A DNA stretch of 64,000 bases from Cenococcum geophilum 1.58 (GCA_001692895.1 KV748180.1:1606195-1670194); one strand, 5' to 3'; counted from the stretch's first letter, positions 22,975-34,797 are shown. The notes: generated by a model not told the origin, from the letters alone. Program-made: numbers and translations.

Positions 22975-24366
22975 CACAGCTTACTTTAGCAATTAAAAAC
23001 CCTTAAATTTAGCTTTATAAAAAGGCTTATATAACTATAGAGTCGGTAAGGCATATATTAAAGCTCTATAACGGTAGTATAAATACCTATCTAAGAAGTT
23101 CATCTATTTATCAATCCTCCAGCTTAAGACGTTTCGCTATAGGTTATATAAACTCAAAGACTAAGAAACCGGAGCATCCGATCCCTAAGACTGCTTTCAA
23201 CCCAGTATAAGCTAAGCACCTTCCTCCAGGATATAAGTAAACGATATATTCCGTTTTTAAATATTTTATAGACACATACCCGAATGTTTTAAGTTATCGT
23301 TTTAAAATCCATATCTACGACGGCCAGATATCTTAACTAGCTAATATCGCGACCTAAAAATGCGTAGTAAACCTAATCTACCTGGCCCTAAAGCTTTAGG
23401 GGGCAAAAGTCACTGTTTAGTTTATATTATACTCGAATCCAGCCTTAATAGATAATGAATTAGCTATAGCACTTGGCCTTATAAACGATATATTGTCCTG
23501 CGCGAGCTTTATAGATCTTTGTAACCTATAGACAGATCGTAAAAAAGAGCTAAAGGACAAGCATAATAAAGGAGACTTTTAGGGCGCAAGTTGTAGGGGG
23601 GAGCTTAAGGACAAAGAGGATAATAAAATTGTCTCTCTTATTAGCAAAGCCATCGCCAAAGGCACGCAATTAAAATCCAAAGGGGTTAATAGTAAGACTA
23701 TTATGGCCAACATCTACCAAGTGCTATACTTAGCACGTTATCGCTACCACAAAGGCTAGAACCTTAATAATTATATAATGAAGCGTAATGGTTTATAGGA
23801 AGACGCGTAATGGCATAAATCTCAGGATAAGGCGTTCGTTCTCCCAGCTCGGTTTAAGTCTCTTTTCGCTAGCGCTATATAATCCTTTTAGGCAGCCGCG
23901 GAAACAGCTACAGTCCCAATAGAGCACATTGTCTTAGTCCCTAAGGCTATTATATAAACAGCGATATTAAACATTAAACTTACGGCTAAGAGTGTAGTTA
24001 GCTCCATTAAACAGTATAATAAACTGCATAATACTAATAGGACTTAATAGGATCTTTTTGGGATATCTATAGTTCCGATCAGCAGTAAACTAGGTTAGCG
24101 ATCGAAATAGCAAAGTATAGATAACCTATTTACTAAAGAACTAGACTTCCTAAATTGCACCCCAGTTAGTGGTGAAATTCGAATAAATAGGCCTGGGTAC
24201 GAATTTCTGTCTAAGATAATCTTAGGCGCAGTTAATAAATCACTTAATTGTGGCAAAAAGCTGCAACTCTATAGGAATGAACTTTGCGAGATTCCTTTTA
24301 AAGAGGATATAAAAAAGTTCCTTAAGTTTACAGGGGGAGAGCGTAACAGTTTACCAATATTAAGGG
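22975..24366 (+). pseudogene. Unrecognised, lightly RIPed relict gene
   Basis: From about 23570 to 24355 one plus-strand frame has only a handful of stops, fewer than its neighbours. Readable parts include IVSLISKAIAKGTQLKSKG, TIMANIYQVLYLARYRYHKG, AETATVPIEHIVLVPKAI and GYEFLSKIILGAVNKSLNCG. It is helical, basic and has no evident signal peptide. I do not recognise it. The weaker 5' part (23000-23560) may belong to it. The lower mutation load suggests later RIP or a shorter duplicated length. Confidence 0.4.
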
Positions 24367-24399
24367 CGCTGTAACAGTTTAGATAGTGACATTAATATT

Positions 24400-24550
24400 A
24401 TTTAGTATTTTTATTATTTATTTATCCTATAGTAGGGACAGTAAATATTATTGCTTACCCTTACTATATTACCTATATCTTAATTCTACAATTAATATTT
24501 AGGCCTCCTCCTTTCGTCCTTATTTATAGAATATAAATGCTAAGTTACTT
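24400..24550 (-). pseudogene. Fragment of a TPR protein C-terminus
   Basis: The minus strand reads ISNLAFIFYKQGRK.EEA, a TPR helix pair that also occurs at 29255-29312 in the larger TPR fossil. The shared nucleotide block is about 55 bp, so this is a second, truncated paralogue. Confidence 0.5.
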
Positions 24551-24869
24551 ATTGTTTATAATAATAATAATGAAGTTTATTCCACCCGGAGGCACTAAGC
24601 CTAAAGGGTACTAGTATTATATTATATAATTTCACTTCCTTTAATATCGCTATATTCTTATACAAGCCCATATATCTACCTTATTTAGTACTTCCTAGTC
24701 TTACTTATACTTTATTCTACAAGATCTTATAAATAGTTAGTAGCAAGTTGTCTTAGGGTCTATTCCTCCAAGTATTCAGTGTCCTATCTTCGGCGATTAA
24801 AGCGAGATCTGCTAGTAGCACAAGGGTGCGTAGTATAGGTTAGTTAAAGCGTAGAGGAGGGGGGGGAGT

Positions 24870-26098
24870 TTCTAACTGTGGTGGACGGGTTATTGATTTA
24901 ATTCTACCTTAAGTCATCTGGTAGCTATTGCGTATTTTACTATCGCTCGGACCGCGTCCATATTTAATATCTACTATCTAGAGTTAGTTAACGCCTTCCC
25001 CCCAAAATAGAAGGATAAGCTGCCTCTTCTTATATCTATTTACTGCAGCATTTACTCTTAATATAATATCCATTTTATACACCTAAAGAGAAAGTATTTA
25101 ACTATTTCTCTTACCTATCCGCAATTATATTAATCTAATTCTGCCGCTCCAATGCGGTGCAGATACCTATTAAGTTATATTATTCCTATCTATAACTAGG
25201 CCAACACATTTACCTCTTCTCGCTTAAGGGAGTTATATAGCCTACGGGTATATTTACCTAGTAGTACTATGTCCATTTTTCTTAAATACCTTCCTACTCC
25301 TTCCGGTAGTGTTTTCCTACCCCACTATTTTATTCTTGCGGTGTTTATTATTATAGCCTTAGCCTAATATTATTGTCCTCGCGGTAGGCGTCCTTATATA
25401 GTAGCTCGCCGTACTACTACTTTTGCCTTCTTACCTAGTTCAAACTCCCCTTAAGGGACCCATGCAATAAAAAAACAGTTACTTCTTTACCTTAACGTGC
25501 GGGCTATATTATAGATCTATACAATACTTATTTAGCTAGATTATTGCTTAGGTTAGCTAATCGCCAGTAATACTACCTAATTACTAGTAAATATAGTAAT
25601 CTATCTCTCCTGTAGATCTGGTAGTAAGCACCTTATTACTATTAATATTGCCGCCAGTTTAGCTATATATAGGTTCTGTTCTGCTCTTAGTCCTAGTATA
25701 ATTAAGTATATAACAGCTTCCCTATTTAGCGTATTGCTAAGGGTGTTATAGACAACACCTCCCATCCCCACCATGCCTCTCCTCCTGGACGAGCTTGTTG
25801 CGATCTATATGCCTTAGGTGGAGTTAGCGGCTTCAGTTACCCTATCTTTATCTAGGTTAATGCTTATAGGCAGTCGGTCCTCCTATAGTAGTACTACGTA
25901 GGGCTAAATGACCTCTATCTTATCTATTGGTATATGTTAATGTATATAGGCTATCTTCTACAGTGGGGACATAAACCTCTAGAGCACCTTTATACGGAGC
26001 CTTAAGAGCGGGTTCGTCTTATACAGCGTATTAAGGTCGACCTATAACTTAGTGGCCCTCTCTAAATGCCGCTCGCGTATGTCGGGAATATAGGGAAC
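24870..26098 (-). mobile_element. Tad1-like LINE, 3' part (RNase H and zinc-finger tail), RIPed
   Basis: On the minus strand, the block ATSSSRRRGMVGMGGVVY is followed by LRAEQN.Y.AKLAAI, then RQITIFTSNQ..LLAINQPK.QSSQ. This is the RNase H domain of fungal Tad1/I-clade LINE ORF2. Nearer the 3' end a Cys-His tail (NCG..RE.VK.FLFRC.KW) precedes the end of coding sequence. The upstream portion holding the reverse transcriptase is missing because the copy stops at 26098, where an LTR begins. A run of G on the plus strand (24850-24860) lies at its 3' end. CpA sites are partly retained near 25745-25820. Confidence 0.78.
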
Positions 26099-26279
26099 TG
26101 GTCATTATATAAAGCAAATTGCCATCACATATAGCAAGTTGCCGTCACGTGTCGCCGCGGCACTAGCGTGGCGAGGAGCCTTAAGCTCCTCGCCCTTCCT
26201 CATTCCTAAAGTATATAATAAACAACTATTATACTATCTACAAACCGTAGCTATATAATATTACCTTATAAGACCAATA
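26099..26279 (+). mobile_element. LTR, 181-bp family (copy 2)
   Basis: 181 bp matching 413-593 end to end, TGGTCA...CCAATA. It sits exactly between the cut LINE (ending 26098) and repeat copy B (starting about 26284). The flanks ggaac / gttta are not a target duplication, which suggests a recombination junction, not a simple insertion. Confidence 0.65.
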
Positions 26280-26365
26280 GTTTATAAGGTAGAATAAGTA
26301 GACGCGTAGAAGATAAAAAGGGCAAAGCATACAGCAATAGCTATCTAATTTTTCCCTAACAGCTC

Positions 26366-26591
26366 TATTACGGCACTGGCAGAAAGCGGTAGCTATAGTA
26401 GACGTTATAGTAGACGTAGGGCTTACGTAACTCTTACGTAACTAGGGGATTATATATAACTCCTCACGTTACTACTTATCCTTTCCTTTCCTTTTCTTCA
26501 GCTTTAGATTCTTGTTTATAGACAATCCAATTATATAGGCTTGCGCGACCCTTTTACCATACTTATAGCTTAATTAACTAAGTTGCTAACA
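26366..26591 (+). mobile_element. Solo LTR, 226-bp family (copy 2)
   Basis: It begins TATTACGGCACT and ends GTTGCTAACA, with the perfect target duplication AGCTC on both sides (26361-26365, 26592-26596). Internal polypyrimidine run and the AATTATATAGGCTT block are shared with the other copies. Confidence 0.9.
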
Positions 26592-26754
26592 AGCTCTTTA
26601 ATTATTTTTTTCTTATATAGCCTAAAAATAAAGGACAAAAAAAGAAACTTAGAAGGGGGGCGTTTTCTTATTTAAATTTGTTTCTTTTATAGCTCTCTTT
26701 TATTAGTATTATTTAGTATTATAAGCCTTACCTTTAAAACCCACCTCTTATCGA

Positions 26755-26981
26755 TATTAGCGACTTAGTCAATTAAGATATAAGCACGGCAAAAGGGTCG
26801 CGCAAGCCTATACGATTGGATTGTCTATAAACGAGAATCTAAAGCTAAAGAAAGGAAAGGAGAAGAAGGGGAGCGCCGCTCGAAGCTATATACAATCTTC
26901 GCGTCACGTGACCGCAATATACGGCAATCTATAGCAACTTGCCAATATATAGTTCTACTAAGTTCTACTAGTACTATAACA
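26755..26981 (-). mobile_element. Solo LTR, 226-bp family (copy 3, reverse)
   Basis: Reverse complement of the same family, 227 bp. The perfect target duplication ATCGA is at 26750-26754 and 26982-26986. It is inserted 163 bp from copy 2 in the opposite orientation. Confidence 0.9.
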
Positions 26982-27196
26982 ATCGATCTATTATATATAG
27001 CCTAGCCACCCTAATATAGCTACCCCTCGCTACTTAAATATAAGATTCTTTACTAACATAAATTCCTATAGGGCATTGCCACGATTTATAAGAAGTATAG
27101 GAAATCTCTATAGGTCTTTATTTATAGTACCTTAATATTAATTATATTTCGGTTTAGCGTATCCTTTACAGCTAGTCGTTTTAATATATTAAACTC

Positions 27197-27283
27197 ATCC
27201 GCCTAATCTACCTAATCTACCTAATTTACCTAATTTACCTAATCTACCTAAGCCATCTAAGCCACCTAGTCCTTTTAATCCTT
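27197..27283. repeat. 9-bp minisatellite inside repeat copy B
   Basis: TAATCTACC-type units equivalent to 22644-22731. Confidence 0.75.
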
Positions 27284-27477
27284 CTAGGTAGTAATACCTG
27301 CGCTTTCCTATTGCGCCTCCCGCTAATTAATATGGATTTTAAGACAGCAGGATAGTACCACTAGGGAATAAGTCCTTTTTCCATTAATGCCTCTACGGCA
27401 AGGCGTACTTAGTAAGGCTCAATCCATTAAATACTAAAGAATTATAATAGATCGGCGAAGAATAACCAAGGTAGACC

Positions 27478-27692
27478 CAGTAATATCAGCGGGTAGGTTA
27501 GTTAGGTTACGAATTTTAGCCCTTAACTAAACTAACTAAGTTAGTAATTTAACTAGTTAAACCGGTTAAACCAATATAAAATTACTAAATTAAGTAAGTG
27601 CTAAGCCTATATAAGCTAGTAAACTAATTAAGAATTTTAACCGGTTAGCCTTTTTTTATTAGTTTAACCTAACCTAACCACTAATATTACTA
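27478..27692. mobile_element. 215-bp MITE with 8-bp target duplication (hAT type)
   Basis: The left end CAGTAATATCAGCGGGTAGG pairs with the right end (..CCACTAATATTACTA). The ends would be CAG...CTG before RIP. Flanking 8-mers GGTAGACC (27470-27477) and GGTAGACT (27693-27700) form a target duplication differing by one transition, and repeat copy A shows the empty site. The interior is AT-rich with AACCTAACCTAACC-like arms and AACCGGTTAAACC palindromes; there is no coding capacity. Confidence 0.8.
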
Positions 27693-27879
27693 GGTAGACT
27701 TTAGCGACTCTAAGCTAAAGTTAAATCGTACCCTACTGTCCTTAAGTTTTAAATTAATCTAATACTTCTTTTCTTCTACCCTAATTTTTATTTTATTTAT
27801 TATATTTTAAATAACCCCTAAGGCTCTAACGACCTTTCTTACCCTTATCTAATTTATCGTATAGGTTTTAGGTATAAGC

Positions 27880-28945
27880 TCCTCTAAAGAAAGATATTCT
27901 TTAATTTCCATTCCACCTTTAATCTTAATTTCACCTTCTTTAACACCGAGTTTAGTGACCCCTTTCGCAACCGCTACCAATGGCAACAATATAAAACTCC
28001 ACGTCATCACAATTAGGAAGCTAACTTAGCAATTTATCCCAAACACTATAACGGCAAACGTAGGAGATATTATTTATTTCTAATTCTTCCCGCCTAACTA
28101 TTCCGTGGTTCGCGCTAAGTATAAATATAAGTCTAAATCGTATTAGTTCCCTCTATACCTTCGTTACTAAACCAATGTAAAAAAGACCCGTATATTCCTT
28201 ATAAGATAACGGGGCCGTAAAAAACTAGCTTCTTCTCTAGATTTTATCTAATAGACGTAGTATCCAACAAGGTAAAAGCATATTTTTTCTATTTTTAATA
28301 TATCCGCTTTATTCAATCGGTAATTTATATTTTAATAGCCGCCGTCATAAAACCTTACCATTAATAATACCGCGCCGATATTCTTCTACTGTTTAGCTTC
28401 CGGATCGTGCATTTAATAAGGAATAGTAGGAGTAATAAATCCTATAAGGGGATAAATTATTTACTATTTCCCCCCCTCCTTTTTTACTTTATTATTATTA
28501 CTATTGCTATTTTAAAAGCCGTATATATCTTATCTTAGATTAGCCTATTAAAAGTAGGTATAGAACAAGACCGAAACCATCGCCATATAGAGGGCATATG
28601 CTAAAAATTTAACCTTTATACTAAACCCTGGCGAACCATTCCCAGCTAAAGCCTTAAGCATAGTCACCTTAACTTAGGCGCCTATATTAACCTCCCCATT
28701 AACCGCGATAACTAGCAGCGCCTTATTATCTGCAACTTTAATTCCACCTTCACCTTCCTAAGACCTTTCCAGTGCAGCAGTAGCAGGAATAGTCGTTGGC
28801 GCTATAGTGGCACTCACGCTCCTAAGCGCCTTATTCGTCTATATTAGCAGAAAAAGATCATCTAGTTTAGATAAGGGCGGCACTATAGTACTCCCTCACG
28901 AATTAGAAGCTTTATATCCAGCGTACCATAAAGCAAAAATATAAT
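27880..28945 (+). pseudogene. Cupredoxin-domain, Ser-rich cell-surface protein with one TM helix, RIPed
   Basis: The frame reads a Ser/Thr-rich start, then HVITIRKLT.QFIPNTITANVGD and FFPPNYSVVRA, then TAPIFFYC.ASGSCI..GIVGVINP. This is the fungal 'extracellular serine-rich' cupredoxin pattern, with ligand-type His (NHS, here NYS), Cys (FYC) and a G(M)VGVINP end. A Thr/Ser/Pro linker follows. Then comes a transmembrane helix (AVAGIVVGAIVALTLLSALFVYI), a basic stop-transfer RKR and a short cytoplasmic tail ending near PAYHKAKI at 28941. The whole frame is kept with TAA/TAG only. Such proteins are anchored at the plasma membrane; copper binding is inferred. Confidence 0.75.
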
Positions 28946-28999
28946 AAAATATAATTTTTCAATTATAACTAGATCTTAAGTATTAAATTTGTAGTTAGG

Positions 29000-30000
29000 T
29001 AACTTAAATGCGTTTTATAGAGGAATAGAAAGGGAAAAAAACAATTTCCTTACGTCAATAGTAAGATAGAGAAGAAATTAGTCAATATAAAATAATTAAA
29101 CAAGTCTATATACCTTAGGTACTTTCCTTTCTTCGCTATTTAACTTAAAATCAGCTATCTCAGTAACTAGCAGCCAGAAGTCTGGCTATACTTATAAGCG
29201 TATCTAGGTGCACCAGGCCCTATACATTAATTCTCGTCTTTATCACCTCTATATTTAACTTTTAAGCCTCCTTCTTTCGTCCTTACTTATAGAATATAAA
29301 TGCTAAATTACTTATACTGCTAGCGGTATCTAAATAATCATTGCCAAAAATCTCTCTCTTTATCTTAACCACTTGTTTCTACAGCTCCTCCGCTTTTAGA
29401 AGTCGGTTCTTTATATAGTATTCAAAACTTAGCTCTTCTATACTTTTTAGAGTCTCGGGATGCTATAGGCCTAGAATTCTCTTTCTTATCTCTATTACTT
29501 AAGTTTCCAGCTTATCGGCTTCCGTTCGCCGTTTTTAATAATAATAGACTTCCGCTAAGACGGCCATTATACTTAATATCTGTAAATAGTATTAGCCTAA
29601 TACCCTATTACTAGTCTCTAGTAACTATAGTAATAGCTCTTTAGCATTAGTTAGCTGTTCCTACTTAACGTAGATATAAGCTAGGTAGATTTTGCTTTCT
29701 AAAGTATCCCTATATTCCGGCCCTTTTAGTTTCCTAATTATCTCTACTAGCCGCACCTAGTACTTTTCAGCCTCTATAATTCGGCTAGTTTTAAAATATA
29801 TCTCTACTAAAAGAGGAATAAGTTCTATCTTTTCTTTCACTCTATTATACTCCGCTATATCTTTTTTATAAACTCTATAATACTAACACTAACATACCTT
29901 TAGTAAGCAAGCTTTATATAACCAGTTAATACAACACCATAGCCGGACAATATTATCTCCGCTAGGCAACTTCCTAAAGCATATACAGCAGTGTTCTTTA
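29000..30000 (-). pseudogene. TPR (kinesin-light-chain-like) protein, probably the C-terminus of an NLR-type protein, RIPed
   Basis: The minus strand carries about five tetratricopeptide repeats of about 42 residues. Readable pieces are EYRDTLESKIYLAYIYVKQ, then RVLGQYYLQILSIMAVLAEVY, then HPETLKSIEELSFEYYIKN and DYLDTASSISNLAFIFYKQG. The 'LG..HP.TL.S...LA..Y' rhythm is that of kinesin-light-chain-type TPRs. In fungi these are common at the C-terminus of NB-ARC (NLR-like) proteins. No NB-ARC motif was found upstream (above 30000), so the N-terminal part is missing or unrecognised. Confidence 0.7.
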
Positions 30001-31209
30001 GTGCCAATTCCAGCAACATCTTAGATAAGATACTTCTTAGGTATCTAGTTAAAATCGGAGGCCTTTATAGATATTAAAATAAGAGACGGCCCAAAAATAG
30101 ATAAAAGGGCCTTAAAGAGAACACTTAAGCGTTAATAAAACTTAAGTATAAGAGTTATACGTTAGGGGTAAAGATATATTCAAATTAGCTAAATATAAAG
30201 CGAATTAATAGATCCTTAGGGTTTAAAGCCTTTATAGGCGGCAGATACAATATATTAATAGTATCAATTTCGGCTATAGCCTAGCCGGGGTTAGCTCCCC
30301 GGTAAAGCTCGCGTACTACCTTAAGTATACCTAGCTCAACCAATACCGGGGATAATCTTATATTTAAACACGCAGGGCTCTTATAAATAAATTAGTAAAC
30401 CTACCGCAGCATTTATAAAATTTGGCAGTCTGTATTTTAAGGTTATAAGGATATAAAATGGCGAATAGAAGAAATTAAATAAATTAATCCAAGTATAGAA
30501 ATAATATTTATTTTAACTAGTCTAGCCATATAATATATCTGCAAATTTATCTCTTTATTCCCCTACGCTTTAGCCTAAAATCAGCTAGAGTTCTTTTTTT
30601 AGGTACTAGGAAGCTTTAATTCTACATTTTATTAGTATATACTATATTAAGAGGGTAAGTAAGGTATATAATATACTCTTTAGACGGCGGCTAAAAAAGC
30701 TTATCTCTAGATAAATATAAGTAGTATCTCCCCCCATTATATACAAGAAGGTAGATATACGCATCGCTTATTTTTCCTAACTCGTCCGCCTTTTTAAAAA
30801 GTATTTCTCTCCGTCAGCGGATCGCCTCCCTACTAATACACTTATTCGAATCAGACAAGCGAGTCCCTTCTCCCTAAGTCTCATTTTCTTCTATAGTCTC
30901 GCTGTTATTGCTAGCTTCTATTAGTTATATCTAATAAAGGGAGGTATTAAAGTAGTTAACACCTATCTTAAGTTAATAGTTATAGAGTGGTATTATAATG
31001 ACTAAATATGTAATAGGCGATCATATTAATAGTAAAGTTGGTAAACCCTTTCCTATTTAGTAAATCCCTTAACTTTATACCTACCATTAAGGGTAACAAT
31101 AAGGCACACACTAATATTATTTAGCAAGCGGTATTAACACCTAGAAAACAAGTAATACACCTATAACTTTCCTTATATTAACAAGTATAAAAATAGCAAC
31201 AAATCTTAT
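30001..31209. other. Unassigned RIPed DNA
   Basis: No gene named. Less RIPed spots occur near 30285-30310 (ccggggttagctccccgg, a short inverted repeat) and 30820-30900. Confidence 0.4.
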
Positions 31210-33550
31210 CGTAGGTCTTCTGCTTCTTCTCATCCCTTACTTCTTCTTAGATTATAATAGCGTTAAAGCAACGTTATCCGCGGCCATAATAATTATATAG
31301 GCTCCTAGGTGGCAAAATACTACTATAAAAAGAACGTCTTCGACGCTACCTAGCGACTTCACTACTTATTCTTCAGCACAGACCATAATCTAAGAAACTC
31401 AGACTAATAAGTTAACTTCCGAAGATGGCGTTCGCACTGTTATTAGCTCATTAGACAGTCCTATAGATTTTTAAAGCTCTTCCATCCTTTCTAAGAGCAC
31501 TAGCCTCGTAGAGCCTTAAACCATCACAATCTCTTTTAATATTGGACCCCATTATTCTCGCATAAGCACTAGGATAAACTCAAGTTTAGTATCTACTACC
31601 TTACTATTAGCAGTAATAACAATTACAAATATATATAGACCTCTACTTTTAAAGAGCTATTTAGTCCTCTTTATAGCCACTAGTCTTATAGGGCCTTAGA
31701 GCAGTATTACAATTTATATTAAGGTCGAATCTTAGCTTTCTCTTATAGGTACTAGGATAGATATAACTCTAACACCCACCAACCTTTAATAAACGGTAAC
31801 AACTATAGCAAATCTAAACGGATTATCACGTTTAGAAAGCTTTTCGATTATCTTAAAGGGCACTAGCTTTATCCTCTCTTAAAGCCTTAGTATAACTTAT
31901 ACTAAAGCCTTATCCTAGCTCTCTCTTATAAGGACTAAAAATAACTTAACTTTAATATCTATTAATTCCACAGGGGCAACTATAACTACTACAGAAATTT
32001 TAAATGGTGTTTAAACTTTAAATAGTCTTCAGATTTCCTTAAAGAGTAATAGCCCTATAGAACCTTAAAGCGCTATTATAGCTTATACTAAAGCTAATCC
32101 CTAGATCTCTCTTATAAGCACCACAACAGATCTAACTTTAAGATCCGTTAACTCCCTAGGGACGGTTAAAACTATTACGCAACCCTCTAACGGACTATTA
32201 TACTCTACGGTACTACCGCTTATATCGGATTTAAGCCAGATATCTAGGTTAATATATACTTCTCTAAATTCCCTTAGTAAAGCTTCCTAGTCTACAAGTT
32301 TAATCCCAAGTTTAAATAGATATTCAAGCATTTTAACCACCCTTTCCAAATCCACACAGCTACTCTCTTTCCTATTAACACGGCCTACAAACAGGGAGGG
32401 CCTTATAATAGCTAGCAGTACTTTTACGTTCAGCTACACCGTATCTATCTTAAATTCTATAAACCACGCATCTATTTTAGTTCTCGCCAGTACCATAGCT
32501 ATCTTAGTTTTAACTCGCAACACACCTATCTTAGTTCCTATTAGCACCAAAACTGTCTCAGTTTTTACCAGCACTATATTTATTTTAGCTTTTACCAGCA
32601 CTATATCTACCTCAGTTCCCACTAGCACTATATCTATTTTAATTCCTACTAGCGTTATATCTTCCTTAGTTTCTAATAGCATTATATCTATTTTAATTCT
32701 TACCAGTACTATATCCATTTTAGTTCTAACCAATACTATATCCATCTTAAATCCTATAAGCTCTACTATTAGACTTCTATATATATCTCTAGATCCTACA
32801 GCCTCTATTTCTACCTCTATCTCTTCTTTTTATATTATAAAAGTTATAGCTACTATATATACGCTTATACGGATAATTCCAACTTCCCTAATAACGCTAT
32901 AGTCACTTAGACGATTTTTAAGCGCTTTAGACGTCGCTCCTAGTTCCTTAATTTCCTTAAGTTCCGCAATTCCAGCTAAAGAAATAGCTACGGTTTTACT
33001 ACTAGGTTTAACTAGACAGGACTAGATAGACTAAAGCAGCACAACAAATTTTATACTAGCTACCTTAATAATAGATTTAGGGTCCTTAAGTACTAAGCTT
33101 CTTAGTATCTTTCCTATATTAACTTCGGAAATTGTTCTATTAAATATAGCTATAGGTAGAAGCTACTCTAAAGCTTAGACGAGCTCGCAGATCTTAGATA
33201 AACCTAATACGCTAATTACTTCTTTCCGTACTATTATTTCCTCTAATAACAAGTATTATACCGCTTCTACCACTACGCAAATATAAGTGCCAAATAACGG
33301 CACTCTATTTGGTAATTCTTTACAAAGTTATATAGTAAAGGCTAAAAGTATTAGGGTTAGTCTTAGTACAATCACTAGGATACTAGCCTTCGCAGCCGCG
33401 ATTATATTACTACTAAGGCAATATAGGCGGCGCTAACAGGGCATAATAAATATAAGAAGGCCAATTATTTCTCGCCCTTTTCCAATCTAGGGATACGTTT
33501 TAGCTCTACTATTTAACACTATATAATATATACGGGAGTTTAGATATATT
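31210..33550 (+). pseudogene. Mucin-like Ser/Thr-rich repeat surface protein with C-terminal TM helix, RIPed
   Basis: The plus-strand frame is rich in Ser, Thr, Ile and Leu for over 700 codons. Many Ile (ATA) were probably Thr (ACA) before RIP. The first part (31480-32200) contains about four diverged repeats of about 60 residues with the pattern SSSIL.STSL..PQ..I...T......SLISTRTD.TL. The second (32460-32760) has ten-residue repeats of the type TSTISILVL. Near 33340-33420 a hydrophobic helix (LAFAAAIILLLRQYRRR) gives a C-terminal membrane anchor with a basic tail. The architecture is that of cell-wall or plasma-membrane stress-sensor or adhesin-like proteins. No specific family is claimed. 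Confidence 0.6.
32460..32760 (+). repeat. 30-bp coding minisatellite
   Basis: About ten units close to ATATCTATTTTAGTTCTTAC plus CAGCACT, in frame with the mucin-like fossil. The open minus-strand frame here is only its antisense shadow. Confidence 0.75.
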
Positions 33551-34508
33551 ATTTATCGTTCTCTAATATATAAGCTAGCGTAAAGTACCAAAGTAAGTTA
33601 ATAGTACTTCCGTTTTAGTAAATAAGATTACGGCGGCTTATTTATAACATATTAATAGGCGCATCCCTTATAATAAGTTAGGTTATAGCGATAGATTAGT
33701 ATTACTAAAGGCCCGGTTAACTTATCCATCAAATTTTAGGTAGCAACTACTTCTTAAAGTACTATATTTACGTTTATATTAGAGGCAGGTACCATCTTCT
33801 ACTACTATATTCTAAGACTAACTTTCATAATATATAAATTACTACTCTCCCTAGTATTCTTTTTTCCGACCACTTTTAGGCTCTAGAACTATACATCGGA
33901 TAGAATACCTACTATGCTTATTACTGCAAATTAAGGGGGAGGGAATCCTATATAGAATTTTGGCCTACCACTTTACCAGGATTATAAGGTACCTTTTAAT
34001 AACACCTAACCTTATTTTATAGCGGGAGGTAGAACTAGCATCTCTTATTTATATTTTTAAAATAATTTAGAAGCTAATAGTTATAAATTCTACGTTATAT
34101 AGTTTAGTAGTTCCTTAACTAGCCTTTTCTCTATAAGTTATAGGAATAGCTATTAAATATAGAACTACTATACCTCTTACAGTCACTCCGCAAATCTTAA
34201 AATTATTTCCTCTTTCTTTAATTAACTGCTACGCACATAGCCATCTTTCTAATAGGACTGGCGCAATCAATTAATTTAACGCCTTAACTCCGCCGGAAAA
34301 TCCATATATTATTCTTATCAACTTAATAAGCTATAGTTCTACTATTAGTATATCCTCTTAATTATATAAAACAACCTCCCTTAAATAGTTTTATTATAAA
34401 ATTCTCTCGTAAAACGTAATTGTATATTACTTATAATTTATATAGTCTTAATCTACAGCTATGGCAGAATTGCATACATAAATGTATCGACCTAAATTAG
34501 GTTATCTT

Positions 34509-34563
34509 GTTACTGACTTAGCTACCTCTATTGACTTAGTTATTAACTTAGTTATTGACTTAG
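34509..34563. repeat. 12-bp minisatellite (TTGACTTAGTTA)
   Basis: Four to five units with single-base variation. Confidence 0.7.
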
Positions 34564-34797
34564 TTACCTACCCCTTATTTCCATTGCTACCTCCCTCCCC
34601 CCTTCTTATTCTCATTTCCTATACCTTTCTTATATATATATAGAGGCTCTTAGAGCTATATTCAATAGACAGAGTCCTTATTCTTTTCTTATAATTGGTA
34701 TACGGACATCCGATTAATAAAATGTTAAAATATCCGGGGACACCAAATTTAGTAATCGGAGGCTCTGCGATGCCCTTAGCTTTTTTAGGGTAGTAGT

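Larger units (their letters stand above)
26284..27736. repeat. Dispersed ~0.8 kb repeat, copy B, with three insertions
   Basis: Same repeat as 22178-22974. It is expanded by two solo LTRs of the 226-bp family (26366-26591 and 26755-26981) and one 215-bp MITE (27478-27692). Removing these and their target duplications restores a length close to copy A. Confidence 0.8.

Noticed and set aside
32434-32745. Open minus-strand frame of 103 codons (MDIVLV... repeats)
   Set aside because: It is the antisense of the 30-bp Ser/Thr repeat of the mucin-like fossil on the plus strand.
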